DNA of 34,785 nt from positions 1 through 34,785 of the forward strand of contig DASUEB010000175.1 of the NCBI GenBank assembly GCA_036275295.1, given 5' to 3'. Shown here piece by piece: positions 1 through 7,190 of this stretch. The translations under genes were made by a program, and so were the position numbers. This stretch comes from DASUEB01 sp036275295. GTDB taxonomy: Bacteria > Bacteroidota > Bacteroidia > Flavobacteriales_D > Luteibaculaceae. Each line of letters opens with the position of its first letter. Within the stretch, counting starts at the first letter, position 1. The notes under the pieces were generated by a model. The model made no database searches. It saw nothing but the letters and a program-made list of their open reading frames with translations, and was not told the origin of the DNA.

Positions 1-141
1 ACTTCAGCGTGGACGGTAGCGGCACCGCAAACGGCGAGCAAGCGTTCAACTATGGTACCGAGGTGTCATTTAGAGCGCGTTACGGCCAACCCAAACTAAT
101 TATCGAAGCAGATAACCAACGATTCTTGATCTAATGGCTGG
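1..141. repeat. Terminal overlap repeat, left copy (circular join)
   Basis: Bases 1-141 are identical to 34645-34785. The copy contains the last 134 nt of the fibre gene that begins at 33042 and the first codons of the gene at 134. A 141-base exact overlap is what a k=141 assembler leaves at the ends of a circular contig, so I read this as an assembly overlap of a circular or circularly permuted genome rather than a biological terminal repeat. Confidence 0.95.
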
Positions 142-985
142 ATATGTAGCACCACAGACAGGCGGTATATTTGCCGGCACGGTTTACCTAGTAAGTGGCA
201 CCACAGGGAGTGTCACTTACAACGCCGTGGTGTACACAATCGGCCAGCAGTTCACGGGCGTCGATGGCGTTCGCAACTACACCGCTACGGGTGACGCGTT
301 CGCAGAACCGATTGCGGCCATCCGATCGTTGGATTTGGAGTACGACTTAGCGCCAGGGGATAAGACGTTTAATGAAACCCTAGCCGTTCGATCGATCAAC
401 GTAGAGCAGAACTTAGCGCCTAACGAAAAGACCTACGATCAGACCCTTGCCATTAGGTCGCTGAATGTCGAGTACATCCAAGACCAAGTTACGCAAATAG
501 TAACGGAGACCAACCGAAGGCTATCGCTACGCATGGAGTACACGGACGGCAACATACCCACTCCAACGATCATCAACGGCGGTACACTTACGGGGTTAAT
601 TCAGCAAGCCATCAGCGCTGGTCAGATTGCGCTTTTTAGAAAAGAAAATAACCCGACAGGAACGTGGACAAATGAAACATCGGGAACCGCTGACAGGTTC
701 ATCAAATACGAATCGAACATAACCGATTCTAATTTGATCCGTCAACTGGGATTCAACATTGAGATCATCCAAGAAACAGCTACTAACTTCCGATTCCGTG
801 TACGTCCTTTAAACATAACTACCTTCGACATTACCTTAACAGGGCAACCAGCTGAAATGGGAATATCCGGTGCCAATGTGTTTACTAGAAGCTACACCGG
901 TGTGTTTGACAGTATGTCAGAGTTAGTGGTACAAGGCAACGTAGGCACCACATTCCAACGAATCACCATAAAATTAACGCCATGA
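134..985 (+). CDS. Putative tail adhesion protein with internal 22-residue repeats
   Basis: A 283-residue protein with no enzymatic motif. Residues about 17-52 form a module (YNAVVYT, GQQFTGV) that recurs near residues 405-445 of the upstream fibre protein, so the two probably share an oligomerisation or attachment domain. Residues 62-117 hold 2.5 copies of a 22-residue unit starting A(I/V)RS(L/I). The rest is beta-rich, ending in ITIKLTP. The start ATG overlaps the stop of the fibre gene as TAATG across the circular join, and the 3' end overlaps the next gene by ATGA. A role at the tail tip or in a fibre complex is inferred from position and the shared module. I do not recognise a named family. 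Confidence 0.75.
   Translation: MAGYVAPQTGGIFAGTVYLVSGTTGSVTYNAVVYTIGQQFTGVDGVRNYTATGDAFAEPIAAIRSLDLEYDLAPGDKTFNETLAVRSINVEQNLAPNEKTYDQTLAIRSLNVEYIQDQVTQIVTETNRRLSLRMEYTDGNIPTPTIINGGTLTGLIQQAISAGQIALFRKENNPTGTWTNETSGTADRFIKYESNITDSNLIRQLGFNIEIIQETATNFRFRVRPLNITTFDITLTGQPAEMGISGANVFTRSYTGVFDSMSELVVQGNVGTTFQRITIKLTP
317..484 (+). repeat. 66-nt in-frame tandem repeat (2.5 copies)
   Basis: Codons 62-83, 84-105 and 106-117 of the gene at 134 encode related units: AIRSLDLEYDLAPGDKTF, AVRSINVEQNLAPNEKTY and a partial AIRSLNVEY. DNA identity has drifted while the protein pattern is kept, so the duplication looks old and selected. Confidence 0.85.
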
Positions 986-1872
986 GTTGGGGAGAGGTAT
1001 TTAAAAAGGACATATTATTTATCGACGAGCGGGTAGCTGATCCGAATAATCCCGACGTAGGTCCGAACCCATTTCAAACTTGTGGCCTTTGTTGTTACGT
1101 CCTAGCAAGTGTAACTAGTGATGACCCACTTGTAAACGACCAAACCAGCTATTTGGAGTTTACCCCGATCACCTTACCCACCGTCATAGTCTTAAAAAAA
1201 GACGGCAATTTTGTAGCCAACCTCAACGACAATACCTACGGAACGTATTTCGGGAATCTACGCGTAAAAAACAACATGAAGCCCGTGGGCTACCTTGTTA
1301 ACTGGAGGCTAGTCTTATTGGCATTTGGTGAGGGGGATTACTCGGTTGAGTTCACTATCGGTCAACGCGTGGTTGAATACCCATCGGTTTGTTTGAAGCA
1401 ATACCACATTTTGGACGCCGACGAGACAGTGAGAATTGAGTGGGTGACCAATTCGATCATAGGCGACAAAGACCAGCGGTTAACGCGCGATTTTGTGGGG
1501 TTAAATTGGTACAATCAAATCCGACTATGTGATTCGATTTTCGGAAAGCGCCGAGCGCCGTTTGAGGTAGAAAGCACGCGTTACAACAACGGCTATGAGC
1601 GCACGATAAGAAAAGAATTCAGGGAAGAATACACCCTGACCATCCGCAAATTGGACATCGACAAACACCCGATTTTGCTTTACGACACCTTAATGGGTGA
1701 TGATATCATCATTACCGATTACAACGCAGGCAACAACAGCGGCAAGTACACGTCGATTGAGGTGGAGGTAAATGGAAGTTACGAGCCAAACTATTCGGGT
1801 AACATCCCAGCACCTGGACTTGAATTGACCTTTGTAGATAAGTATTCAAACCGCCGTAAACGATACCGATGA
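982..1872 (+). CDS. Putative tail/baseplate structural protein
   Basis: A 296-residue protein of unrecognised family between two adhesion-type genes, joined on both sides by 4-nt ATGA overlaps and so clearly part of the same translational unit. It is soluble, beta-rich and without signal peptide or membrane segment. A cysteine cluster (CGLCC, near residues 35-39) is notable. The C-terminal 70 residues (VEVNGSYEPNYSG, LELTFVDKYSNRRKRYR) end in a strongly basic tail. Position in the late operon suggests a virion tail component, perhaps an adaptor between the fibre proteins. This is inference from context only. Confidence 0.7.
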   Translation: MSWGEVFKKDILFIDERVADPNNPDVGPNPFQTCGLCCYVLASVTSDDPLVNDQTSYLEFTPITLPTVIVLKKDGNFVANLNDNTYGTYFGNLRVKNNMKPVGYLVNWRLVLLAFGEGDYSVEFTIGQRVVEYPSVCLKQYHILDADETVRIEWVTNSIIGDKDQRLTRDFVGLNWYNQIRLCDSIFGKRRAPFEVESTRYNNGYERTIRKEFREEYTLTIRKLDIDKHPILLYDTLMGDDIIITDYNAGNNSGKYTSIEVEVNGSYEPNYSGNIPAPGLELTFVDKYSNRRKRYR

Positions 1873-2255
1873 ACAGAAAAGTAGACTTTCGGCTTAGAAG
1901 CAATCGCGTGGTGATTGATACGGACAACGCCTTTACGTTGCCTTGCGCGGTGATGTGGGATGGTGATCTTGTGGTTTGGAATACATCAGTCGAAGCCAAC
2001 AAAGGAAAGTTGCTGGGTGTTTTAACCGAAGAAGATTTGAGGTATAAAACCATCGTTACCGAGGGGATATTTCCAACGACCCTTCCCGATGGTGACTACT
2101 ACGCCAACGCAACCGGTCAGATCGTAAACGCGCTACCCGTTGGATCTTTTTTTCACCAATTGGGATATGTTAAGGGAGGATTTTTTTATGTTTACTCAGG
2201 GGGCGTTAACCCAGCCGCCGTTGACCCCGCAAACTTTTATGGATCATGCTGTTAA
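1869..2255 (+). CDS. Small putative virion decoration protein
   Basis: A 128-residue protein. The middle section (GVLTEEDLRYKTIV, then ALPVGSFFHQLGYVKGGFFYV) resembles the small beta-barrel pattern seen in phage decoration and head-fibre proteins, where a glycine-rich 'G-x-x-x-x-x-LGYV' strand pair is common. This is a resemblance by eye, not an established homology. It overlaps its upstream neighbour by 4 nt and the downstream adhesion gene by 10 nt. It ends in a double cysteine. Its place among tail-tip genes suggests a virion surface role. Confidence 0.6.
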   Translation: MNRKVDFRLRSNRVVIDTDNAFTLPCAVMWDGDLVVWNTSVEANKGKLLGVLTEEDLRYKTIVTEGIFPTTLPDGDYYANATGQIVNALPVGSFFHQLGYVKGGFFYVYSGGVNPAAVDPANFYGSCC

Positions 2256-3559
2256 CCCGCTATACCTTTAACCCAGTTGCAAAGACGGTGACCTTGTTTG
2301 AGGTCATTCCGTTGGAATTAATCAATTCCATTTTTAACAAAACGGCGGGCGTTCCTATTTACACCCCCGCGATTGCAGGGCGTAATGCAACGGTTAGTTA
2401 TTCGGGTTATTCTACCATCATTACCTTACAATTTGACACCTCCCTTCAAAATGCGACCGATGATCTGAAGATTGAAGTTTGCCGTGAAGAATTTCAACCA
2501 TTAATCGGGATTTACGGATCTTTGGTTACAACCGAGCGCAGCAATCAGATCCAAACGCGCTTTGACAAATCACTTGCGGCCAATGACGTAACCTTTACAG
2601 CCAACGGAGGCACGAACACCCAGCCAGCAGGGGCGCACATCATTCAAATCAATTCAGGTGCTGGCAACGGTCAACCGCTTTTGGTAACTGGCAAAACAAT
2701 GCTCTACACCAATGTGCATAGTAATTACGCCACGTTTGGTTATGGTGTAAAAGTTCTACCCACGGCGGCGGCTGACTACCCTTGGATCGGACCTTTCGAT
2801 CCCGTGACTGGTTCAGGGTTCAGGATCGCTTATCGGACCACTGGATTAGCGCTGCAATATTGGCGGTCGAATTCGCTAATTTTGGAGGTATTGCAAGCTA
2901 ATTTCGATTACCCTATTGACTGGTTGGATACAACCAAGCTGAACACCTTTGAGATCGAATGGGGCGGAGTTCCCTCGGCGCCCGTTAAATTCAAAGTCAT
3001 AAAACCAGATGGGGGTGAGTTTGTGTTTCACACCATCCGTTACCCAAACCAGTTTCAGGTCGGTATTTTGCCATCGCCTCAACTACCCATTTCCATGGGA
3101 ATTGTTAAAACTTCGGGAAACTCGACCAATATCGAGGCTTTTTCTGACAGTTGGGCGGGGGGTACTTTTTTCAGCGGTCAGAATTACAGGGATTACGACC
3201 GAAATGGTAGGTTCCTAGTTCAAGGTTCCATCCAAGCGGCTGGATTAACAACGCCCTTAAGCGTAACCGCTCACACGGTAACCCCCGGGCGTAGGTTCTT
3301 TTTGACGGAATACACCCTATCCGCTTCCAACGTCCTTTCGGCTGGGGGCGTAATAACTTGGACGGATAACGCGGCCATTGTTCGCCGCTACATCATTGGA
3401 GGTTTGACCAACCAATTTGCCTCGTCCATTCTTGAATCGCAAGAGTTTAACAATGCCCCCTTTAGAATCAACACAAACCTTGTCATCAATACCCCAGCGC
3501 TCGGCGTGGGTGGATTGCTCGTCTTTAACTTTAGCGGATATGAATCAATTATCGATTAA
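2246..3559 (+). CDS. Putative tail fibre/adhesin, lectin-like fold
   Basis: A 437-residue protein. The central section, about residues 225-310 (TFEIEWGG, KFKVIKPDGGEFVFHTIRYP, PISMGIVKTSGNSTNIE), matches a pattern I know from widespread phage and virus structural proteins of unknown function, which looks like a concanavalin-type beta-sandwich. The N-terminal 90 residues (about 1-90) form a separate domain and the C-terminal 110 are beta-rich. It is the last large structural gene before the receiver and lysis genes. Host adhesion is inferred from position and fold resemblance. The start ATG overlaps the previous stop by 10 nt. Confidence 0.7.
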   Translation: MLLTRYTFNPVAKTVTLFEVIPLELINSIFNKTAGVPIYTPAIAGRNATVSYSGYSTIITLQFDTSLQNATDDLKIEVCREEFQPLIGIYGSLVTTERSNQIQTRFDKSLAANDVTFTANGGTNTQPAGAHIIQINSGAGNGQPLLVTGKTMLYTNVHSNYATFGYGVKVLPTAAADYPWIGPFDPVTGSGFRIAYRTTGLALQYWRSNSLILEVLQANFDYPIDWLDTTKLNTFEIEWGGVPSAPVKFKVIKPDGGEFVFHTIRYPNQFQVGILPSPQLPISMGIVKTSGNSTNIEAFSDSWAGGTFFSGQNYRDYDRNGRFLVQGSIQAAGLTTPLSVTAHTVTPGRRFFLTEYTLSASNVLSAGGVITWTDNAAIVRRYIIGGLTNQFASSILESQEFNNAPFRINTNLVINTPALGVGGLLVFNFSGYESIID

Positions 3560-3701
3560 CATTTGCACCACGGAAATCGGAGACCTTAAATACTCCGAGC
3601 TGACAGGAAGTTTTGAGGAAGTGTTTGGCTACATTGCCGAAAAGGAATCCAACGGGCAACTGGTTCAAGTCCTATCCACTAGGCTAGTGGACACCAATTA
3701 A
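3540..3701 (+). CDS. Small hypothetical protein (53 aa)
   Basis: Starts at an ATG inside the last codons of the adhesin gene (20-nt overlap) and encodes 53 residues: acidic, soluble, with the sequence SFEEVFGYIAEKES in the centre. A longer reading from a TTG at 3417 would lie wholly inside the adhesin gene and is unlikely. Its tight coupling to the adhesin suggests a co-produced tail or assembly factor, but no family is recognised. Confidence 0.6.
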   Translation: MNQLSINICTTEIGDLKYSELTGSFEEVFGYIAEKESNGQLVQVLSTRLVDTN

Positions 3702-3720
3702 AAAGTAGTAATCAAGCATT

Positions 3721-4215
3721 ATGACACTATACACAGCAATATCGGATGATGACCGTATGTGCCTTCGAGCCATGCAAAACGCCCTTTTAGAGGTGGGGTT
3801 AAGTTCTATTATCGTGAGTCAGTCCGCATCGGAATTCAAAGCCACATTAACCAAAGATGCGGCGGTGATTGTGATCGACTTAATGATGCCTGAAAACCAA
3901 GGTGAAATACCAAAAATGGTCGGGGATCATTTATTCCACTACGCCAAAACGATCAATTCCGAGGCGAAAATTATCATAGTAAGCGCGATTGAAGATTACC
4001 CACTGATCGTAAACCTGTTTAATGATGGTCTTTTTGCGTTCGTTTCCAAGTCGGCGCCCGACTGGGTGAACCATGTAGTTTACAAAGTAAAGGAGGGCTG
4101 GGAAAAATACAACAAAAATTTGCACTACATTAGCGACAGGCGAGCCATACACGCCCTAGCAAGTGCCACACAACGAATGTTAAGCAGACTGGATGGAAGC
4201 GATATACCAGCTTAA
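3721..4215 (+). CDS. Orphan CheY-like response-regulator receiver protein
   Basis: A 164-residue single-domain response regulator. The receiver fold runs from about residue 1 to 128. All five signature positions are visible at normal spacing: acidic group D9-D11, phospho-acceptor D53 in VIVIDLMMPE, hydroxyl S88 in IIIVSA, lysine K110 in FVSKSAP. The alpha5 region (VVYKVKEGWEKY) is like NarL/FixJ receivers, but no DNA-binding output follows, only a helical tail of about 35 residues. In the family, a histidine kinase phosphorylates the aspartate. No kinase gene is present, so any partner must be of host origin. It lies 19 nt after the adhesin-linked gene and overlaps the first lysis gene by 23 nt, so it is expressed late. 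Function in the phage is unknown: it could be a phosphate sink, a lysis-timing signal or a tail-associated factor. Confidence 0.85.
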   Translation: MTLYTAISDDDRMCLRAMQNALLEVGLSSIIVSQSASEFKATLTKDAAVIVIDLMMPENQGEIPKMVGDHLFHYAKTINSEAKIIIVSAIEDYPLIVNLFNDGLFAFVSKSAPDWVNHVVYKVKEGWEKYNKNLHYISDRRAIHALASATQRMLSRLDGSDIPA

Positions 4216-4420
4216 TTTAAAAGACCTGATCGCAATTTGCGGGTGCATATACGGAGGCATGAAGTTCGTTGAGTGGGCATGGAGAAAAATAAGTAACACG
4301 GCGGTTGACGAAGCAATGATAAAACGGGATATTAAAGAGCTCAAGCAAAAAGTAGAGGGATTGGAAAACACAATGCGGGAGTTTTCAGTCGAAGTATTAC
4401 GCGCAATCAAAGACAAATGA
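4193..4420 (+). CDS. Putative holin/lysis accessory, one membrane segment plus coiled coil
   Basis: A 75-residue protein with a hydrophobic stretch at residues about 12-30 (LIAICGCIYGGMKFVEWAW) and then a charged heptad region (residues 42-72, KELKQKVEGLENTM) likely to form a coiled coil. This layout is the reverse of XhlA-type haemolysins (coil then membrane) but similar in composition. It starts 23 nt inside the receiver gene and overlaps the next gene by ATGA. Membership of the lysis cassette is inferred from the holin-like and endolysin genes directly downstream. Confidence 0.65.
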   Translation: MEAIYQLNLKDLIAICGCIYGGMKFVEWAWRKISNTAVDEAMIKRDIKELKQKVEGLENTMREFSVEVLRAIKDK

Positions 4421-4650
4421 ACTGGATATTAAAAGCACATACGGACAGCAAAGGGAACCCATCGAGTAAACGCGTCTGGGGTGGCGCTACGGTAGTCTTC
4501 TCGATGGCCCTTTGCTTACTTCAACCTCTGCTTAAAAGCAGTGATTCGCTGATCGAGTTATTTCTTTACGGCGGACTGGCGCTACTAGGAACTTCAATAT
4601 TTGAACGCAATGCAACTATCCAAACACCTGTCTCTGACGGAGGCAATTAA
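4417..4650 (+). CDS. Putative holin (two membrane segments)
   Basis: A 77-residue protein with a hydrophilic N-terminus (residues 1-20, basic SSKRVWGG) and two predicted membrane segments, about 21-39 and 45-62, separated by a short SSDS turn. The hydrophilic tail follows. Size, two-segment topology and position immediately before an M15 peptidase fit a class II-type holin, which forms the inner-membrane lesion that starts lysis. It overlaps the endolysin gene by 41 nt. Confidence 0.75.
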   Translation: MNWILKAHTDSKGNPSSKRVWGGATVVFSMALCLLQPLLKSSDSLIELFLYGGLALLGTSIFERNATIQTPVSDGGN

Positions 4651-5035
4651 ATCTTCCACGGCCATCCGTCACAAGATCAACAACAACCCATCTCCCGAAA
4701 TTATCGAGCGGATGAAGTTGGTTGCGGAGAATATTTTTGAACCGGTTCGAGAGCATTTTAAAACCCCGATCGGAGTAAGTTCCATGTACCGCTCAAAAGA
4801 CCTCAACAAAGCGGTCAAGGGATCCAAAACAAGTCAGCACATGACGGGTGAAGCCATCGACATCGATGCGGACATTTTCGGAAATATCACCAACAAAATG
4901 ATATTTGAATTTGTCCGGGATAACCTGGACTTTGACCAGTTGATTTGGGAGTATGGCGACAAACATAACCCCGCTTGGGTTCATGTGAGCTACAAAAAAC
5001 AAGGCAATCGTAAGCAAATCTTGTACGTTCGATGA
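4610..5035 (+). CDS. M15A-family D,D-peptidase endolysin
   Basis: A 141-residue peptidoglycan peptidase. The zinc site of the M15 family is visible: H77 and D84 in SQHMTGEAIDID, with the preceding SSMYRSKDLNKAVKGS loop carrying the family arginine, catalytic glutamate E114 in LIWEYG, and the third zinc ligand H125 in WVHVSY. The family cleaves D-Ala cross-links or stem peptides of peptidoglycan. No signal peptide is visible, so export through the holin hole is expected. I chose the ATG at 4610 over an in-frame TTG at 4601. It ends by ATGA overlap with the first spanin-like gene. Confidence 0.92.
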   Translation: MQLSKHLSLTEAIKSSTAIRHKINNNPSPEIIERMKLVAENIFEPVREHFKTPIGVSSMYRSKDLNKAVKGSKTSQHMTGEAIDIDADIFGNITNKMIFEFVRDNLDFDQLIWEYGDKHNPAWVHVSYKKQGNRKQILYVR

Positions 5036-5280
5036 ACGACATCCGGCCATATTTGATCGGACTTGTTGTCGGGTTTATCCTAGGGTACTACTTTGCGCCC
5101 AGTGATACCAAAATTGAACGCGTTGAGGTTCCGACATATATTGACAGTAAAATCGATTCAATAATCAAAATTCAGCCCAAAAAACGCCATGAAGCACCTA
5201 TTTACATTGATCGCTCTACTGATAGCATCGCAGACTTACTGTCAAACCGATACGGCGAAGGCATTGAGGTTATCAAATAA
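5032..5280 (+). CDS. Putative inner-membrane spanin-like protein
   Basis: An 82-residue protein with one N-terminal membrane segment (about residues 6-22, LIGLVVGFILGYYFAP), then a short periplasmic part. Two copies of a 20-odd-residue motif are seen: PTYIDSKIDSI and PIYIDRSTDSI. Start overlaps the endolysin stop as ATGA. Its last 92 nt overlap, in another frame, the start of the next gene, the same nested layout as Rz/Rz1 spanin pairs. The spanin role (joining inner and outer membranes in Gram-negative hosts) is inferred from topology and arrangement. The periplasmic part is shorter than in classical Rz. Confidence 0.6.
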   Translation: MNDIRPYLIGLVVGFILGYYFAPSDTKIERVEVPTYIDSKIDSIIKIQPKKRHEAPIYIDRSTDSIADLLSNRYGEGIEVIK

Positions 5281-5521
5281 GGCGGCCAACCTTATCTTGC
5301 ATGACCTTGAGAAAGGAGATGTTTGTTGTAAAAACCTCGATAGCTGCGAGGCCGACCTGTCAACCGAGCGACACAAGGTAAAGTTGTATGCCGAAAAGGC
5401 CAGTATCTTGCAAACGGCCAATTTGAACCTTGAAGAACTTTATCAAGCCGAAAGAAAGCGCCGAAAATGGGCCGTTGGAGGCGCAATAGCGGTAGTGATT
5501 ATCAGTCTTTTAACAAAATAA
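5189..5521 (+). CDS. Putative outer/unimolecular spanin-like protein
   Basis: A 110-residue protein with a signal peptide (residues 1-19, hydrophobic LFTLIALLIAS then QTYCQ), a charged, probably coiled-coil centre (residues 55-90, with C46, C47, C53) and a C-terminal membrane segment (about 94-109, WAVGGAIAVVIISLL). Signal at one end and membrane anchor at the other resemble unimolecular spanins, although C18 is not in a canonical lipobox. The gene starts inside the upstream spanin-like gene. Either the pair works as two-part spanin or this protein alone spans the periplasm. Confidence 0.6.
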   Translation: MKHLFTLIALLIASQTYCQTDTAKALRLSNKAANLILHDLEKGDVCCKNLDSCEADLSTERHKVKLYAEKASILQTANLNLEELYQAERKRRKWAVGGAIAVVIISLLTK

Positions 5522-5533
5522 TTCATTTTTTTC

Positions 5534-5565
5534 TTGCTTTATATTGTTACTTTGTTGTTACTTTG
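5534..5565 (+). promoter_or_regulatory. Promoter with doubled TTACTTTG element
   Basis: TTG at 5534-5536, 21 nt, then TTACTTTG at 5558-5565, close to the Bacteroidota -33/-7 pattern. A second TTACTTTG lies exactly 11 bp upstream (5547-5554). It precedes the ATG at 5584 by 18 nt. The same doubled element occurs at 6459-6477 and 12521-12539. Confidence 0.65.
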
Positions 5566-5583
5566 CTGAAACAAATTAACCCC

Positions 5584-5790
5584 ATGAACGTAAAAGTAAC
5601 ACAAACGCAGCAAACCGACATTTACTCTATAAAGAAAGAGGTTATGAAGGCTAGGGTAGAGGCTTTATTTGAAGATAAAAAATGCCCGACCCTAGATCGC
5701 AGTGTAGAGGAAATCTACGCCATGCAACCGCAGGAACTGATCGACCTGTACAATCAAATCAATCCTAACCTTCAAGCTGAATTATTATGA
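5584..5790 (+). CDS. Small early hypothetical protein (68 aa)
   Basis: First gene of the early operon, 68 residues, soluble, with a helical centre (KKEVMKARVEALFED) and no recognised domain. The ATG at 5584 lies just after a promoter and the leader AACCCC. An upstream in-frame ATG at 5467 would place the promoter inside the gene and is rejected. It overlaps the next gene by ATGA. Early small proteins of this kind often modify host functions, but nothing in the sequence says which. Confidence 0.7.
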   Translation: MNVKVTQTQQTDIYSIKKEVMKARVEALFEDKKCPTLDRSVEEIYAMQPQELIDLYNQINPNLQAELL

Positions 5791-6263
5791 CCGAAAGATT
5801 TAACAGAGCGGTAGTAAAGCTATACACCGCGTTCCACGAAGGAACTTTAGATGCAATGGATTGCAAACATTGTGCTGTGGGCAATTTATGTGACAATCAA
5901 GATTCGTGGGCAAGTAAAAGTTTTGGAGTTATTTTTGGCGATTACAATCGCGTTCCTAAAAGTTACAAATTCCATAACCCTTCAAGATATTCAAACAGAG
6001 AGCTTGTTGAAATAGAGTGTATTTTTATTTATGGGTCTTTAGACAGAAAAAACCCAATTTTTAGCAACATCATTTCAAACAATTATGTAAAATGGGGAGT
6101 TTACACCAAAAAAGAACAAAAAGAACTCCAATTCAAAGGTCTTTGCGCGGTAATTGAACACCTAGCAAAACTAGACGGTATTCCAAACCCATTTAACTTT
6201 GACTCGCTATTTAGCGATGATAAGGAAGTAGCTGAAAAAGAAATATCATTGATACTATGCTAA
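5787..6263 (+). CDS. Hypothetical early protein with CxxC cluster (158 aa)
   Basis: 158 residues. The N-terminal motif AFHEGTLDAMDCKHCAVGNL (about residues 15-34, with C26, C29 and C35) looks like a small metal site and resembles proteins I have seen in other Bacteroidota phages, where function is unknown. The remainder is aromatic- and asparagine-rich, coded by more AT-rich DNA than the neighbours. It is coupled at both ends (ATGA upstream, 7-nt overlap downstream). Confidence 0.65.
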   Translation: MTERFNRAVVKLYTAFHEGTLDAMDCKHCAVGNLCDNQDSWASKSFGVIFGDYNRVPKSYKFHNPSRYSNRELVEIECIFIYGSLDRKNPIFSNIISNNYVKWGVYTKKEQKELQFKGLCAVIEHLAKLDGIPNPFNFDSLFSDDKEVAEKEISLILC

Positions 6264-6454
6264 AACCCTCTGAAATCACCGATAAACTGCCCGTAAGCCA
6301 CAGGCAGTTTGCCGTTTTACTGGCAAAAGAACTAGGAACAAACCCCGTTACCGAGCGCGTTTGGTGGGCAAACACCCGCCGACATGATCGGTTTACCAAG
6401 CAGGCCTATCACAAGTACGTGGCCATTAAAAAAATAATGAAAAGACTTGTGTAA
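6257..6454 (+). CDS. Small basic protein, possible nucleic-acid binder (65 aa)
   Basis: 65 residues with a strongly basic C-terminal half (NTRRHDRFTKQAYHKYVAIK, then KKIMKRLV). The middle (VSHRQFAVLLAKELGTNPV) could form a helix-turn-helix but this is not certain. It ends the first early transcription unit. The next promoter starts inside its last codons (-33 TTG at 6447). Confidence 0.6.
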   Translation: MLKPSEITDKLPVSHRQFAVLLAKELGTNPVTERVWWANTRRHDRFTKQAYHKYVAIKKIMKRLV

Positions 6455-6477
6455 TTCATTACTTTGTTATTACTTTG
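6447..6477 (+). promoter_or_regulatory. Promoter with doubled TTACTTTG element
   Basis: TTG 6447-6449, 20 nt, TTACTTTG 6470-6477, with a second TTACTTTG 11 bp upstream at 6459-6466. The ATG at 6498 follows after a leader ending ACCCC, like the one before 5584. The -33 element lies inside the end of the previous gene. Confidence 0.65.
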
Positions 6478-6497
6478 TATTAATCAAAACACACCCC

Positions 6498-6764
6498 ATG
6501 CAAGAAAGACTTAACCAAATAACCGCTCAGGTCATTGACCTACAAGGTTACGATCAGTTTTATGTGGTATCAAACCCCGAATTGTGTGCTATTCACGGCA
6601 TGATTCATCCAACGGTTATGCTGATGCCGATTTCTCCTAAGTATTTCAAAAAAGCCGAAGCGGAAAGCACCGCCAAAGCAATGCCAGGCTTTCAAGCCAT
6701 CAAGGCACAAGACTACCTAACCCAATTACACACCCTAATTTTGAATCATGCAAGCAATCAGTAA
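6498..6764 (+). CDS. Hypothetical early protein (88 aa)
   Basis: 88 residues, soluble, no recognised domain. Centre: ELCAIHGMIHPTVMLMPISP. C-terminal half helical (DYLTQLHTLILNHASNQ). ATG 21 nt after the doubled promoter element. Overlaps the next gene by 17 nt. It is in the operon that leads to the ssDNA-binding protein, so a link to DNA replication or recombination is possible but unproven. Confidence 0.65.
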   Translation: MQERLNQITAQVIDLQGYDQFYVVSNPELCAIHGMIHPTVMLMPISPKYFKKAEAESTAKAMPGFQAIKAQDYLTQLHTLILNHASNQ

Positions 6765-7137
6765 CACCGTTCAAGCAGCCATCGACGGCGAAGTGTCAGC
6801 GCTCGAAGCGTTATCAAAACTACGCGAATGGCAAAAACAAATCGATGCTGGTATCAAAGCCATTGAAGAAGCGGCATTTATGGAGGCGGCTACATACGGT
6901 GCAAAGACGTTCAGCGCTTTTGGTAAGACGTTTACCCTAACCGATGGCCGGGCGATGTACGACTTCAAACACATTCCTGAATGGTCAAGCCTGTCATCAC
7001 AGATGAAAGCCATTGAAGAAAAGGCAAAGATCGCCGCAAAGCACCACGAAAAAGGCATGATGGCCATATCGGATGACGGCGAAGTAATACCGCCTGCAAA
7101 AGTTACCTACAGCAAACCATCAATCAGCATTAAATAA
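6748..7137 (+). CDS. Hypothetical protein next to SSB (129 aa)
   Basis: 129 residues. N-terminal half is alpha-helical and likely coiled (EALSKLREWQKQIDAGIKAI), followed by a compact section with TFSAFGKTFTLTDG and YDFKHIPEW, and a C-terminal PPAKVTYSKPSISIK. I have the impression of similar proteins beside SSB genes in other Bacteroidota phages, without known function. It overlaps the upstream gene by 17 nt. A hairpin lies in the 53-nt gap before the SSB-like gene. Confidence 0.65.
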   Translation: MQAISNTVQAAIDGEVSALEALSKLREWQKQIDAGIKAIEEAAFMEAATYGAKTFSAFGKTFTLTDGRAMYDFKHIPEWSSLSSQMKAIEEKAKIAAKHHEKGMMAISDDGEVIPPAKVTYSKPSISIK

Positions 7138-7146
7138 ACACCGTAT

Positions 7147-7170
7147 ACCCGGTGCGGTCAATCACCGGGT
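7147..7170 (+). promoter_or_regulatory. Perfect inverted repeat between early genes
   Basis: ACCCGGTG (7147-7154) pairs perfectly with CACCGGGT (7163-7170) around an 8-nt loop, followed by TTAATTTAAT rather than a U-run. It could be a weak terminator, an mRNA-stability hairpin or an operator in front of the SSB-like gene. Confidence 0.6.
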
Positions 7171-7190
7171 TAATTTAATACCTGCTCAAA

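Noticed and set aside
1712..2053. A 113-residue minus-strand open frame
   Set aside because: It lies antisense to two well-supported coupled structural genes and has a low-complexity Cys/Arg end. A shadow frame.
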